This document shows positions 45,255-53,654 of a stretch of DNA of 64,000 bases, one piece after another. Within the stretch, counting starts at the first letter, position 1. Each line of letters starts with the position of its first letter. The notes under the pieces were generated by a model. That model was not told where the DNA came from. It saw nothing but the letters and a program-made list of their open reading frames with translations, and made no database searches. This DNA is from Streptomyces asoensis (GTDB taxonomy: Bacteria > Actinomycetota > Actinomycetes > Streptomycetales > Streptomycetaceae). The translations under genes and the position numbers were made by a program. The stretch covers positions 8,742,001-8,806,000 of the forward strand of contig NZ_CP049838.1 in NCBI RefSeq assembly GCF_013085465.1, in the 5' to 3' direction.

Positions 45255-46019
45255 TCAGCCCTTGACGCCGGGGAACAGATGGAGGAACGGTTCCGCCGAC
45301 GCGGTGATGCCCCGGCTGTAGGGCGCGTCGAAGTCCCAGATGAGGAAGAGCAGAAAGGCGATCAGCGCGGAGAACAGCCCCGCCAGCACCAGTTCGCGGG
45401 TGGTACGCCGGATCTGTAGCGCGAAGACCATGCCGATGGTGATGGCGGCCCCGGCCAGCAGCCCGAACCACACCACGCCCGGCATGGTCGCCCCGGTCGA
45501 CTCGGCGCGGGCGTTGCGGGCCTGGTCCGCGGCGGCCATCTGGTCGAGGAGCGGCTGGTAGGCCTGCGCCTGGAAGTCGGACGTCGGCTCGTAGTCGGTG
45601 ACGTCCACCCGGACCTGCCGGAGGAGTTCGTCGCCGCGCTTCGTCACCTCACCGTCGTCGGCCATCGACTTCCACTCGGTGGTGACGACGTGTCCGACAT
45701 AGGCGTTGACATCCTCCCGAATACGGTCACGGGCGTCGGCCGGGTAGACGCGGACCCGCTCCGAGATCTCGTGCAGCGCCTGCGCCTCCGCCTGGACGTG
45801 GTCCTGGGCGACACTGCGCGCCTCCCAGACGCCGGCGATGGCCAGGCCCAGGACGATGGCGTACACCACGCCGATCCACATCGTCATGTACTCGATGACG
45901 TCCGGGGTCTCGGAGGGGTCCTCGTCCTCGGGCGCCCTGCGGTGCCGTAGGAGGGTGATGACGACCACCACCGCGCAGGCGGCGAGCATCGCGAGGGTGA
46001 GAACAAGCCATTCCGGCAA
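45255..46019 (-). CDS. DUF4239 (bestrophin-like) membrane protein
   Basis: ATG 46019 begins 254 residues. An N-terminal membrane helix (WLVLTLAMLAACAVVVVITL), a second (MTMWIGVVYAIVLGLAIAGV), a helical cytoplasmic or outside segment of about 110 residues with SVAQDHVQAEAQALHEISER, then two C-terminal helices (WFGLLAGAAITIGMVFAL and LVLAGLFSALIAFLLFLIW) fit DUF4239. The family is described as bestrophin-like, which suggests but does not prove anion channel activity. The proline-rich wall protein gene lies 21 bases upstream on the same strand. Confidence 0.85.
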   Translation of the reverse strand: MPEWLVLTLAMLAACAVVVVITLLRHRRAPEDEDPSETPDVIEYMTMWIGVVYAIVLGLAIAGVWEARSVAQDHVQAEAQALHEISERVRVYPADARDRIREDVNAYVGHVVTTEWKSMADDGEVTKRGDELLRQVRVDVTDYEPTSDFQAQAYQPLLDQMAAADQARNARAESTGATMPGVVWFGLLAGAAITIGMVFALQIRRTTRELVLAGLFSALIAFLLFLIWDFDAPYSRGITASAEPFLHLFPGVKG

Positions 46020-46040
46020 GAGATGCCTCCAGGGTCGGCG

Positions 46041-46691
46041 CTAACGCGGTCGCAGCGCGGCGACGGCGATCACCGCGGGCACGGTGATGAGCAGGACGTA
46101 GGTGACCGGCGACTGGCCGCGGCGGACGGGCCGCTGCTGCGGCGAGGAGTGGTACGCCGGGTAGCTCACCGGGGTCGCGGACGGGCGGGGCGTGGGCTTC
46201 GGCGGGGGGGTCGGCGTCGGCTCGGGGGCGGGAGCCGGTGGGGGCTCAGGTGTGGGGGCCGGCCGCGGGAGCGGCGCCGCGGGGCGGGGCGGCGTGGGCG
46301 CCGGTGGCGGTTTCGGGCGCGGCTTCGGCGCCGGAGGCCTGGGCTCGGGAGGCGGTGGCGGCGGGGGCGTCGGCTTCGGGGTGGGGGTCGGTGTGGCTGT
46401 GGGTGTCGGGCTCGGCGTCGGCTTGGGCGGGGGCTTCGGCTTCGGCGGTGTGGGGGTCGGGGTGGGCGTCGGCGTCGGTTCCGGGCACACCGGGGGAGTC
46501 GGCCATGAGTGACTCCCCGCGACCGCCACCGCCTCGGTGCCGTCCGGGCCGGTCGAGGCGTACGCGCACGCGTCGGCCGCGGCCACCCCGGCCGGGGCGG
46601 CCGCGAGGATCCAGGCCGCGGTCACCAGGGCCAGGGTCCTGGTGACGAGGGCGGATCGGGTCGGTTCGGGTCCATGCACGACGGAGATCAT
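46041..46691 (-). CDS. Exported proline-rich wall-spanning protein with C-terminal membrane segment
   Basis: ATG 46691 gives 216 residues. A signal peptide ([20 protein letters not shown]) is followed by about 35 residues with two Cys (DACAY and PPVCPEP). About 105 residues of P-T, P-K and P-A repeats follow, then a C-terminal helix ([18 protein letters not shown]) ending RPR. Such proline-rich rods cross the cell wall. No LPXTG is present. The hydrophobic tail could be a sortase-like or simple membrane anchor. It is probably cotranscribed with the DUF4239 gene and close to the sortase. Confidence 0.7.
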   Translation of the reverse strand: MISVVHGPEPTRSALVTRTLALVTAAWILAAAPAGVAAADACAYASTGPDGTEAVAVAGSHSWPTPPVCPEPTPTPTPTPTPPKPKPPPKPTPSPTPTATPTPTPKPTPPPPPPPEPRPPAPKPRPKPPPAPTPPRPAAPLPRPAPTPEPPPAPAPEPTPTPPPKPTPRPSATPVSYPAYHSSPQQRPVRRGQSPVTYVLLITVPAVIAVAALRPR

Positions 46692-46964
46692 GCGGCGTCT
46701 CGTACCGGCCCACGCCCACGCCCGGTGGGGATTGCCCCGAACGGGGGAAGTTCACGTCCACAGGTTTGCCGGGCGGTGCGTCCGCGCATCCGGCGCACCG
46801 TGCGCCTGTGCGATGCGGAGGGACCGCCGGGGCCGGTGTCACAGGTCGCGGAAAGATTTTTGTGCCGTGTTTGAACACAACGACCGTCACCATGCGTACT
46901 CAGTGCCGTGCGGCGGCGCAGCAGGGCGCAGCAGCACCTTGTGACGATCGGGGAGTTGTTGACG

Positions 46965-47939
46965 ATGAAGACCACCTGGCGGAGCGCCTCACTTGCGGCG
47001 AGTGCTGTGGCCGTGCTGGCGCTGACGACGGCGTGCGGTTCTGAGAGCGGCACGTCGTCGAGCCAGAACGTCGGGGCCACGGCTCCGGCCGGTGGCATCG
47101 CGGGCGTCGGCGTGGGCAGCGGCGTCGGCAGTGGGGTCGGCTCCAGTGCGAGCGCGAGTGCGACCGGAGGGGCCGCCGCGCAGGGCAGCGCGGGCGAACT
47201 GGCGGTCTCCGCGAACGGCGGACTCGGCAAGATCCTCACCGACGGCACCGGCAAGACTCTCTACCGCTTCGACGCGGACACCGCGGAACCCCCGAAGTCG
47301 AACTGTGACGGTGACTGCGCGACCGCCTGGCCGCCGGTCTCCGCCGATGACATCTCCGCCGGCGACGGCATCGACAAGTCGCTGCTCGGCGAGGTCACCC
47401 GCACCGACGGCACCAAGCAGCTGACCGTTGCCGGCTGGCCCGCCTACTACTACGCCAAGGACGCCAAGGCCGGTGACACCACCGGTCAGGGCGTGGGCAA
47501 CAAGTGGTTCGCGCTCACCCCCGAAGGCAAGAAGGCCAAGTCCGGCTCGTCCGCCGAGTCCGGCACCGAGCTGGCCGGGCTGTCCGTCCGCAAGGACGCC
47601 AACCTCGGTGAGATCGTCGTCGACAAGAACGGCATGACGGTCTACCGCTTCCTGAAGGACAAGGCCTGGCCCGAGCCGGTTTCGAACTGCAACGGTGCCT
47701 GCCTCGAGAAGTGGCCGGCCGTCGCGCCCGTCGCGTTCAACGAGACCGAGGGCATCCAGGAGAAGGGCTACATGAACTTCACCCGGTCCGACGGCACCAA
47801 GCAGCAGACGATCAACTGCTCGCCGATCTACACCTTCTCCGGTGACAAGGCGCCCGGCGACATCAACGGCCAGGGCGTGGGCGGCACGTGGTACGCCGTC
47901 GCGCCGAACGGAAAGCTGGTCGGAGCGCCGGCGCAGTAG
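46965..47939 (+). CDS. SCO0930-family lipoprotein with duplicated COG4315-type domains
   Basis: ATG 46965 begins a 324-residue product with a lipoprotein-type signal (LALTTACGSES). A Gly/Ser/Val spacer (GVGVGSGVGSGVGSSASAS) is followed by two related domains of about 110 residues. Each has a LYRF or VYRF motif (KTLYRFDAD; MTVYRFLKD), a Cys pair (SNCDGDCATAWPPV; SNCNGACLEKWPAV), an RTDGTKQ or RSDGTKQ motif, and GQGVG-W-F/YA. The domain is a secreted repeat often found in electron-transfer lipoproteins. In S. coelicolor, as I recall, this lipoprotein lies next to rmdA, as here. Function unknown. Confidence 0.85.
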   Translation: MKTTWRSASLAASAVAVLALTTACGSESGTSSSQNVGATAPAGGIAGVGVGSGVGSGVGSSASASATGGAAAQGSAGELAVSANGGLGKILTDGTGKTLYRFDADTAEPPKSNCDGDCATAWPPVSADDISAGDGIDKSLLGEVTRTDGTKQLTVAGWPAYYYAKDAKAGDTTGQGVGNKWFALTPEGKKAKSGSSAESGTELAGLSVRKDANLGEIVVDKNGMTVYRFLKDKAWPEPVSNCNGACLEKWPAVAPVAFNETEGIQEKGYMNFTRSDGTKQQTINCSPIYTFSGDKAPGDINGQGVGGTWYAVAPNGKLVGAPAQ

Positions 47940-48301
47940 AGGTCACCTCCCCAGGGCTGATCCCGCAGCTGCCCCTTCGCGCACGACCGTTGGTCCGCCC
48001 CCTCCGCGCCGCACGGAGGGGGCGGACCGTTGTGCTTGTCCGTTCCACTGGTCCCTCGTGCTTGTCCGGCGGCCGCTTCCTGTGCGTAGACTTTCGCCGC
48101 CCCGCGGACCGCTCCGCAACCCTCCGGAACTCTCCGGAACGACCCGGGCACCTCAAGCAGCCCCTCGGGGGGCGTCGATTCGGCACGTGCCGCAGGCAGT
48201 GACCGGGAACGGACGGTCAATTTCCGTTTCTACTCGCCCCTTTGGCGGGCGATCAGTAGCCTCAGCTCGAACACCGGATCGCCTACGCCTTGGAGAGATA
48301 G
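47940..48301 (+). other. Intergenic region between lipoprotein and methyltransferase genes
   Basis: No gene. It contains a strong terminator (listed separately) and a direct repeat GTGCTTGTCCG near 48032 and 48059. A less GC-rich stretch before the methyltransferase start (TTTCCGTTTCTACTC near 48221) probably holds its promoter. No clear -35/-10 pair was found. Confidence 0.35.
47992..48028 (+). terminator. Terminator of the SCO0930-like lipoprotein gene
   Basis: A perfect 15-bp stem GGTCCGCCCCCTCCG/CGGAGGGGGCGGACC with a 7-base loop lies 53 bases past the stop. Confidence 0.8.
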
Positions 48302-49114
48302 ATGGAGCGACCCGCCTGGGCCCCTCGGAGCATCGACATCTCGGTGCCCAGCGTCTCGCGGATCTACGACCACTACCTGGGCGGCTCGCACAACTTCGAG
48401 GTCGACCGGGAAGCAGCCCGCAAGGCCATGGAGTTCCTGCCGGGACTTCCGAAGATCAGCCAGGCGAACCGGGCGTTCATGCGCCGGGCCGTGCGGTACG
48501 CGGTCGACGAGGGCGTCACCCAGTTCCTCGACATCGGCTCCGGCATCCCCACCTTCGGCAATGTGCACGAGGTCGCCCAGGCGGTGAGTCCCGGGGCGCG
48601 GGTGGTCTACGTCGACCACGACCCGGTGGCCGTCGCGCACAGCCAGGCGGTGCTGGCCGGCAACGCCGACGCCGATGTCGTGGCCGCCGATCTGCGCAAG
48701 CCGCAGGAGATCCTGGGCAGCCCGCAGGTGGCCCAACTGATCGACCTGGAGCGGCCGGTGGCGTTGCTGCTCGTCGCCGTACTGCATTTCGTGGAGGACG
48801 CGGACGACCCGTTCGCGGCGGTGGCCGAACTCACCGCCGCGCTCGCGCCCGGCAGTCTGCTCCTGCTCACCCATGCCTCGTACGAGGGAATCCCGCTGCC
48901 ACCGGAGCGGGCCGGTGGCGCGGTGGACGTGTACAAGGACATCCGCAACCCGCTGATCATGCGCTCGCGTGACGAGATCGCGCGGTTCTTCGAGGGGTAC
49001 GACATGGTGGAACCCGGACTGGTGCCGATGCCGCACTGGCGGCCGGACACGGCGCCGGAGGACGAGGACCCATGGGCCCTCTCCGGTTTCGCGGGCGTGG
49101 GGCGTACGGCGTGA
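48302..49114 (+). CDS. SAM-dependent methyltransferase (DUF574 family)
   Basis: ATG 48302 gives 270 residues of the actinobacterial DUF574 family. It has PSVSRIYDHYLGGSHNFEVD at the N-terminus, the SAM-binding FLDIGSGIPTFGNVHEVAQA, VVYVDHDPVAV, and LLVAVLHFVEDADDP. The family is very expanded in Streptomyces and its substrates are unknown. The stop overlaps the start of the c-di-GMP enzyme gene as GTGA, so the two are translationally coupled. That makes it a candidate partner in the RmdA pathway. Confidence 0.88.
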   Translation: MERPAWAPRSIDISVPSVSRIYDHYLGGSHNFEVDREAARKAMEFLPGLPKISQANRAFMRRAVRYAVDEGVTQFLDIGSGIPTFGNVHEVAQAVSPGARVVYVDHDPVAVAHSQAVLAGNADADVVAADLRKPQEILGSPQVAQLIDLERPVALLLVAVLHFVEDADDPFAAVAELTAALAPGSLLLLTHASYEGIPLPPERAGGAVDVYKDIRNPLIMRSRDEIARFFEGYDMVEPGLVPMPHWRPDTAPEDEDPWALSGFAGVGRTA

Positions 49115-51246
49115 CCGCCGAGCCGGACGGGCCGGAGGACAGACTGCGGCGGTTCGCGACGATCTGGAGCCGGGCCGTGTTCCCGGTGACCTCGACGTCG
49201 CTGACCCGGCCCGAACTGGAGGAGCAATTCCTGCCGCTGGCCCGGCGGTTGCGTGAGGCGCTGCTCGAGCGAGCCTTCGACGCCGACACGGGCAAGGCGG
49301 TCGGCGCCGCCCTCGTCGACGCGCACTGCACCGACCCCGAGGCACTCAGCCGCTCCCTCGACTGCGTCGACGCCTATCTGGTGCTCTACTGCGGCGAGGA
49401 CGGCCCCCAGGAGGATCTGCGGGCCCGCGCCTCCAGGCTCCAGCACGCCATGGCGGGCGGCTACGCCCAGGCGCTGCGCGAGCGCACGCTCGCCGAGCAG
49501 GAGGCCATCGCCCAGGCCGCGTTGCGGGCCCAGGGCGTGGTCGCCCAGGCGCTGCACGCGAGCGAGGCCCGCTTCCGCGCGGTCTTCGAGGGTGCCGCGA
49601 TAGGAATCGGCATCGCCGACCTGGAAGGCAACGTCCTCCAGGTCAACGGGGCGCTGCTGCGCATGTTCGGCGGCTCGGAGCAGAGCCTGCGCGGCCGCAA
49701 GGTCCAGGACCTGACCCATCCCGAGGACGCGCCCCAGACCTGGAAGCTGTACGACGAGCTGGTCCGCGGCGAACGGGAGCACTATCACACGGAGAAGGCG
49801 TTCAGCCGCCCCGACGGAACGGTCCTGTGGACCAACCTGACGGTCTCCCTGCTGCGTGACGCGGACGGCGCCCCGCAGTACTCGCTGGCCCTGATGGAGG
49901 ACACCACCGAGCGTCGGCTGCTCAACCTCCGGCTGCGCTACGAGGCCACCCACGACGCGCTCACCGGCCTGCCCAACCGCACCCTGTTCTTCGAACGCCT
50001 GGAGAAGGCGCTCGGCGCCGGCAAGGGGCAGCGCTTCGGGCTGTGCTACCTCGACCTGGACGGCTTCAAGACCATCAACGACAGTCTCGGGCACGCCGCC
50101 GGCGACCGGCTGCTCGTCGAGGTCGCCGACCGGCTCCAGTCCTGCGCGACCGCCCCCGGCGAGATGGTCGCGCGCCTCGGCGGCGACGAGTTCGTGGCGC
50201 TGACCACCGGCCCCGACACCCGCCGCGAGGTCGACGAACTGGCCGCGCGCATCATGAACGCCCTGATCGCGCCGGTGAGCATCGACGGCCGGGAGCTGAC
50301 CGTGCGCGGCAGCATCGGCATCGTCGAGGGCCCGGCGGGGGAGCGCAGCGCGGCGGAGGTGCTGCGCAGCGCGGACATCACCATGTACCGGGCCAAGTCG
50401 GCGGGCGGCAATCGCTTCGAGCTCGCCGACCCGGAGGCCGACGCCCGCGCGATCACCCGCCACGGTCTGACCACCGCGCTCCCGGCGGCCCTCGACCGCG
50501 GCGAGTTCTTCATCGAGTACCAGCCGCTCGTCCACCTCGGCGACGGCAGTGTGCGCGGCGCGGAGGCCCTGGTGCGCTGGCTGCACCCGCAGCACGGGGT
50601 GCTCGGACCCGACCGGTTCATCCCGCTCGCCGAGCACACCGGGCTGATCGTGCCGCTGGGCCGCTGGGTCCTGGAGGAGTCGGTCCGCCAGGCCGGCGAG
50701 TGGCGGGAGCGGGGCGGCGACACGGACCCCCTCCGGATCAACGTCAATCTCTCCCCGTGCCAGCTCACCCATCCCGGTCTGGTGCAGGACACCGTAGACA
50801 TCCTGGAACGCGCGGGTGTCGCACCGGAGGCCCTGTGCCTGGAGGTGACGGAGTCGGCGTTGATCGGCGCCGACGACGACCTGCTCAAGCCGCTGCGCCG
50901 GCTCGCCGAGATGGGCGTCGATATCGCCCTGGACGACTTCGGCACCGGCTACTCCAACCTGGCCAACCTGCGGCGCCTCCCGGTGAGCGTGCTCAAGCTG
51001 GACCGTTCCTTCACCCAGGGCATGCAGCAGTTCCCGGCGGACCCCGTCGACCTCAAGATCGTCGAGGGGATCGTCTCGCTGGCCCACAGCCTGAACCTCG
51101 CGGTCACGGTGGAGGGCGTGGAGACCGGAGCGCAGGCCGAGCAACTGCGGATACTGGGCTGCGACACGGCCCAGGGCTGGTACTACGCCCGCCCGGGCCC
51201 GCCGGACCGGCTCCACGAGTTGGCCCTGGTGGACGCGACGGGGTGA
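49111..51246 (+). CDS. rmdA: PAS-GGDEF-EAL cyclic di-GMP enzyme, RmdA-like
   Basis: GTG 49111 in the GTGA overlap is preferred to ATG 49072. The 711 residues have an N-terminal helical region (about 10-135), a PAS/PAC unit (about 140-265: ARFRAVFEGAAIGIGIADLE), a GGDEF domain with intact G357-G-D-E-F361 (ARLGGDEFVAL), and an EAL domain with E485-A-L487 (AEALVRW), TESALIGADDD and DDFGTGYSNL. All key residues for both cyclase and phosphodiesterase activity appear present. The layout and the neighbouring lipoprotein match, as I recall, S. coelicolor RmdA (SCO0928), which affects aerial development. It has no membrane helix. Confidence 0.9.
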   Translation: MTAEPDGPEDRLRRFATIWSRAVFPVTSTSLTRPELEEQFLPLARRLREALLERAFDADTGKAVGAALVDAHCTDPEALSRSLDCVDAYLVLYCGEDGPQEDLRARASRLQHAMAGGYAQALRERTLAEQEAIAQAALRAQGVVAQALHASEARFRAVFEGAAIGIGIADLEGNVLQVNGALLRMFGGSEQSLRGRKVQDLTHPEDAPQTWKLYDELVRGEREHYHTEKAFSRPDGTVLWTNLTVSLLRDADGAPQYSLALMEDTTERRLLNLRLRYEATHDALTGLPNRTLFFERLEKALGAGKGQRFGLCYLDLDGFKTINDSLGHAAGDRLLVEVADRLQSCATAPGEMVARLGGDEFVALTTGPDTRREVDELAARIMNALIAPVSIDGRELTVRGSIGIVEGPAGERSAAEVLRSADITMYRAKSAGGNRFELADPEADARAITRHGLTTALPAALDRGEFFIEYQPLVHLGDGSVRGAEALVRWLHPQHGVLGPDRFIPLAEHTGLIVPLGRWVLEESVRQAGEWRERGGDTDPLRINVNLSPCQLTHPGLVQDTVDILERAGVAPEALCLEVTESALIGADDDLLKPLRRLAEMGVDIALDDFGTGYSNLANLRRLPVSVLKLDRSFTQGMQQFPADPVDLKIVEGIVSLAHSLNLAVTVEGVETGAQAEQLRILGCDTAQGWYYARPGPPDRLHELALVDATG

Positions 51247-51296
51247 TCGGACAACTCGGTTGCGGGGGCGCGGGGGTCACCCACGAAGATGGGTGG

Positions 51297-51707
51297 GTGA
51301 CCCACGAGAACGACGACGAGAACGACGACGCGCACGACGGCGTGGCCGAGGCGATCGCCGGTGAGCTGGCCCTGATGGACCCCGCCGTGCGCGCCTCCCG
51401 AGCCCTCTTCGAGCGGCTGCTCGACCCCGAGTTCGTCGAGGTCGGCTCCTCGGGCCGCCGGTACACGTACGAGGACATGCTGGCCTGGCTGCCCGACCAC
51501 CCGGGCAGCTCGCAGGGTGGCTCCCGCTACCGGCCGTCGGCGATCAAGGGCGTCTTCCTGGCGCCCGGCCTGGTCCACCTCACCTATGAGACGGACTTCG
51601 ACGGCCGGCACGCCCGGCGCAGCTCACTCTGGCGCAAGCGGAGCGAGGAGACGGGCTGGCGGATGTACTACCACCAGGGGACACCGGTCCCGCCCGAGGC
51701 CGCGTAG
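51297..51707 (+). CDS. NTF2-like (DUF4440) family protein
   Basis: The start is uncertain. GTG 51297 (VTHENDDENDDAHDG) is chosen for 136 residues; GTG 51243 overlaps the rmdA stop as GTGA and would add 18 residues with the sequence VTHEDGWVTHEND. The body fits the cone-like NTF2/DUF4440 fold: LALMDPAVRASRALFERLLD, EFVEVGSSGRRYTYEDMLAWL, HLTYETDF and LWRKRSEETGWRMYYHQGTP. This family includes enzymes and ligand-binding proteins. It is cotranscribed with rmdA. Confidence 0.85.
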   Translation: MTHENDDENDDAHDGVAEAIAGELALMDPAVRASRALFERLLDPEFVEVGSSGRRYTYEDMLAWLPDHPGSSQGGSRYRPSAIKGVFLAPGLVHLTYETDFDGRHARRSSLWRKRSEETGWRMYYHQGTPVPPEAA

Positions 51708-51735
51708 CGTCAGCCCGCCCCGAGGCCGGGGGGAT

Positions 51736-52581
51736 TCAGCCCGCCTGCCGTTCACGGGCGTCCTCGGCCACCGCCACGGCCGCCCGGACGAGCGCCGCCG
51801 TCGCCGTCGAGCGGGACTGCTGGGGCCACGCGACGGCCAGGACGGCAGGGGGCGCGTCCAGGACCGGGCGGTAGACGACGCCCGGCCGGGGATAGCGGTC
51901 GGCGACGGACGCGGGCAGCAGGGCGACGACCTCGCCCAGGCCCACCATCGTCAGGAGCTGGGCGAGGTCCTGGCCCCTGCCGCGTACCTCGTCGATGTAG
52001 CGGTGCGCCTCGTCCGGGCGCAGCCCCAGGTCGGCGAGGCACAACGTGGCCCGGGCGGCGAGCGGATGACGCACGGCGAGGGCGGCGACGCGCGGTTCGG
52101 CGGCCAGGTCCTCCGTGTCCAGGCCGGTGCGGTCGTAAGGCTCGTAGACCAGGGCCACATCGGCCTCGCCCCGGCACAGCAGCCGGGACTGCTCGTGCCA
52201 GGCGCACAGCCGGACGGCGACCGGCACCGCCGCGGGGTCGGACGCGTACCGGGCGAGGATCGCCTCCAGCAGCCCGGCGTCCCCGTCGGCCTTCACCGCC
52301 AGCGCCAGCTTCGGCTCGGGGGCGGCGGCCCGCCGGGCCCGTCGGCCCGCGGCCTCCAGCGCGGCGAGCGCGAACCGGGCCTCCACCAGCAGGACTTCGC
52401 CCGCCGGGGTCAGCGCCACGCTGTGCGTGGTCCGCTCGAACAGAACGGCCCCCAGCTCCGTCTCCAACTGGCGGATCGCCCGCGACAGCGGCGGCGACGA
52501 GATGCCCAGCCGCTCGGCGGCGCGGGCGAAGTTGAGCTCCTCGGCGACGGCGACGAAGTAGCGCAGCGGGCGGGACTCCAC
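51736..52581 (-). CDS. LysR-family transcriptional regulator
   Basis: GTG 52581 (MESRPLRYFVAVAEELNFAR) begins 281 residues. The helix-turn-helix reads FARAAERLGISSPPLSRAIR with QLETELGAVLFERTTHSVAL. The effector domain follows, with RLCAWHEQSRLLCRGEADVA and LLTMVGLGEVVALLPASVAD. It is divergent from the NmrA-like gene, and a candidate T-N11-A box lies between them. It probably controls that gene in response to a small metabolite. Confidence 0.9.
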   Translation of the reverse strand: MESRPLRYFVAVAEELNFARAAERLGISSPPLSRAIRQLETELGAVLFERTTHSVALTPAGEVLLVEARFALAALEAAGRRARRAAAPEPKLALAVKADGDAGLLEAILARYASDPAAVPVAVRLCAWHEQSRLLCRGEADVALVYEPYDRTGLDTEDLAAEPRVAALAVRHPLAARATLCLADLGLRPDEAHRYIDEVRGRGQDLAQLLTMVGLGEVVALLPASVADRYPRPGVVYRPVLDAPPAVLAVAWPQQSRSTATAALVRAAVAVAEDARERQAG

Positions 52582-52601
52582 GGGCGGCCCTCCGATCGGT
52601 A

Positions 52602-52616
52602 TTGCCCTGAGGGTAA
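52602..52616. promoter_or_regulatory. Candidate LysR box TTGCCCTGAGGGTAA
   Basis: The imperfect dyad TTGCCCT/AGGGTAA has T-N11-A spacing and lies 21 bases upstream of the LysR start and about 90 bases before the NmrA-like gene. Confidence 0.5.
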
Positions 52617-52703
52617 CAACCGCGAGCCGATCGATCCTTCAGTTCCGACGCGCGGGGCAGCAGGCTCGACGCATACCGACCACCGCCATTTCAGGAGCAG
52701 TTC

Positions 52704-53594
52704 ATGATCGTCATCACCACTCCGACCGGACAGATCGGCCGCGAGGTCCTGGCCCGTCTGCTCGACGCCGGCCACGGCGCGACACCGGTCCGGGTGATCG
52801 TCCGCGACCCCGCCCGGCTCTCCCCGCAGACCCGCGAACGCGTCGAGGTCGTCCAGGGGTCCCACGCCGACCCGGCCGTCCTGAAGGAGGCGTGCGAGGG
52901 CGCCGACCGGGTCTTCTGGCTGGTGCCTCCGACGCCCGGGGCGGACAGCGTCGAGGGCCACTTCCGTGCCTTCACCGATCCGCTGTGCGAGGTGATCGGG
53001 GGCCAGGGCGTCGAACGGGTCGTGGCCGTCTCGACCCTGGGCCGGGGCATCGCCGAGAACGCCGGGCCGATCTCGGCGTCGCTGGCCATGGACGAGGCGA
53101 TCGCCGCCACGGGCGTGCACTACCGGGCGCTGTGTCCGCCGTTGCTGATGGAGAACCTGCTCCGCCAGACGGCCTCGATCCGCGCCGAGGGTGTGTGGTC
53201 GGAGGCGCTCGCGCAGGATCGCGTGGTGCGCACCTGCGCCGTCCGGGACGTCGCCGCCGAGGCGGCCCGGCTGCTCCTGGACGACTCCTGGACCGGATAC
53301 GCGGACGTTCCGCTGGTGGGTCCCGACGACCTGACCCCCGAGGGCATGGCCCGGGTCGTCTCCGAGGTGCTGGACCGGCCCGTGCGGGTACGGCAGATCA
53401 CCGTCGCCGAGCAGAAGGCGAGGCTGACGGGCTTCGGCGCCACGGAGGCCTGGGCGCAGGGCGTGGCCGACATGATGGACGCCCAGAACACCCAGGGCTT
53501 CTACGGCGCCGCACAGCCCACCACCCCCGACACCGCGCCCACGAGCTTCCGCCGGTGGTGCGAGGAGGTGCTGAAGCCGGCCGTACACGGCTGA
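52704..53594 (+). CDS. NmrA-family NAD(P)-binding protein
   Basis: ATG 52704 follows CAGGAGC. The 296 residues have the Rossmann start MIVITTPTGQIGREVLARLL, VIVRDP, VFWLVPPTPGADSVEG, and VERVVAVSTLGRGIAE. The atypical-SDR/NmrA branch is clear: no Y-x3-K triad is visible. Members act as redox sensors, quinone reductases or enzymes on secondary metabolites. It is probably under the divergent LysR gene. Confidence 0.87.
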   Translation: MIVITTPTGQIGREVLARLLDAGHGATPVRVIVRDPARLSPQTRERVEVVQGSHADPAVLKEACEGADRVFWLVPPTPGADSVEGHFRAFTDPLCEVIGGQGVERVVAVSTLGRGIAENAGPISASLAMDEAIAATGVHYRALCPPLLMENLLRQTASIRAEGVWSEALAQDRVVRTCAVRDVAAEAARLLLDDSWTGYADVPLVGPDDLTPEGMARVVSEVLDRPVRVRQITVAEQKARLTGFGATEAWAQGVADMMDAQNTQGFYGAAQPTTPDTAPTSFRRWCEEVLKPAVHG

Positions 53595-53654
53595 CACCGC
53601 CCGGCAGTCGCTGCCTCGCCGCCTCGCAGGTGCGGGGCCGGCCGTGGGTGCCGC

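Noticed and set aside
46192..46512. Gly/Val-rich plus-strand frames opposite the proline-rich protein
   Set aside because: They arise from the complement of proline codons; the minus frame has a signal peptide and a C-terminal membrane segment.
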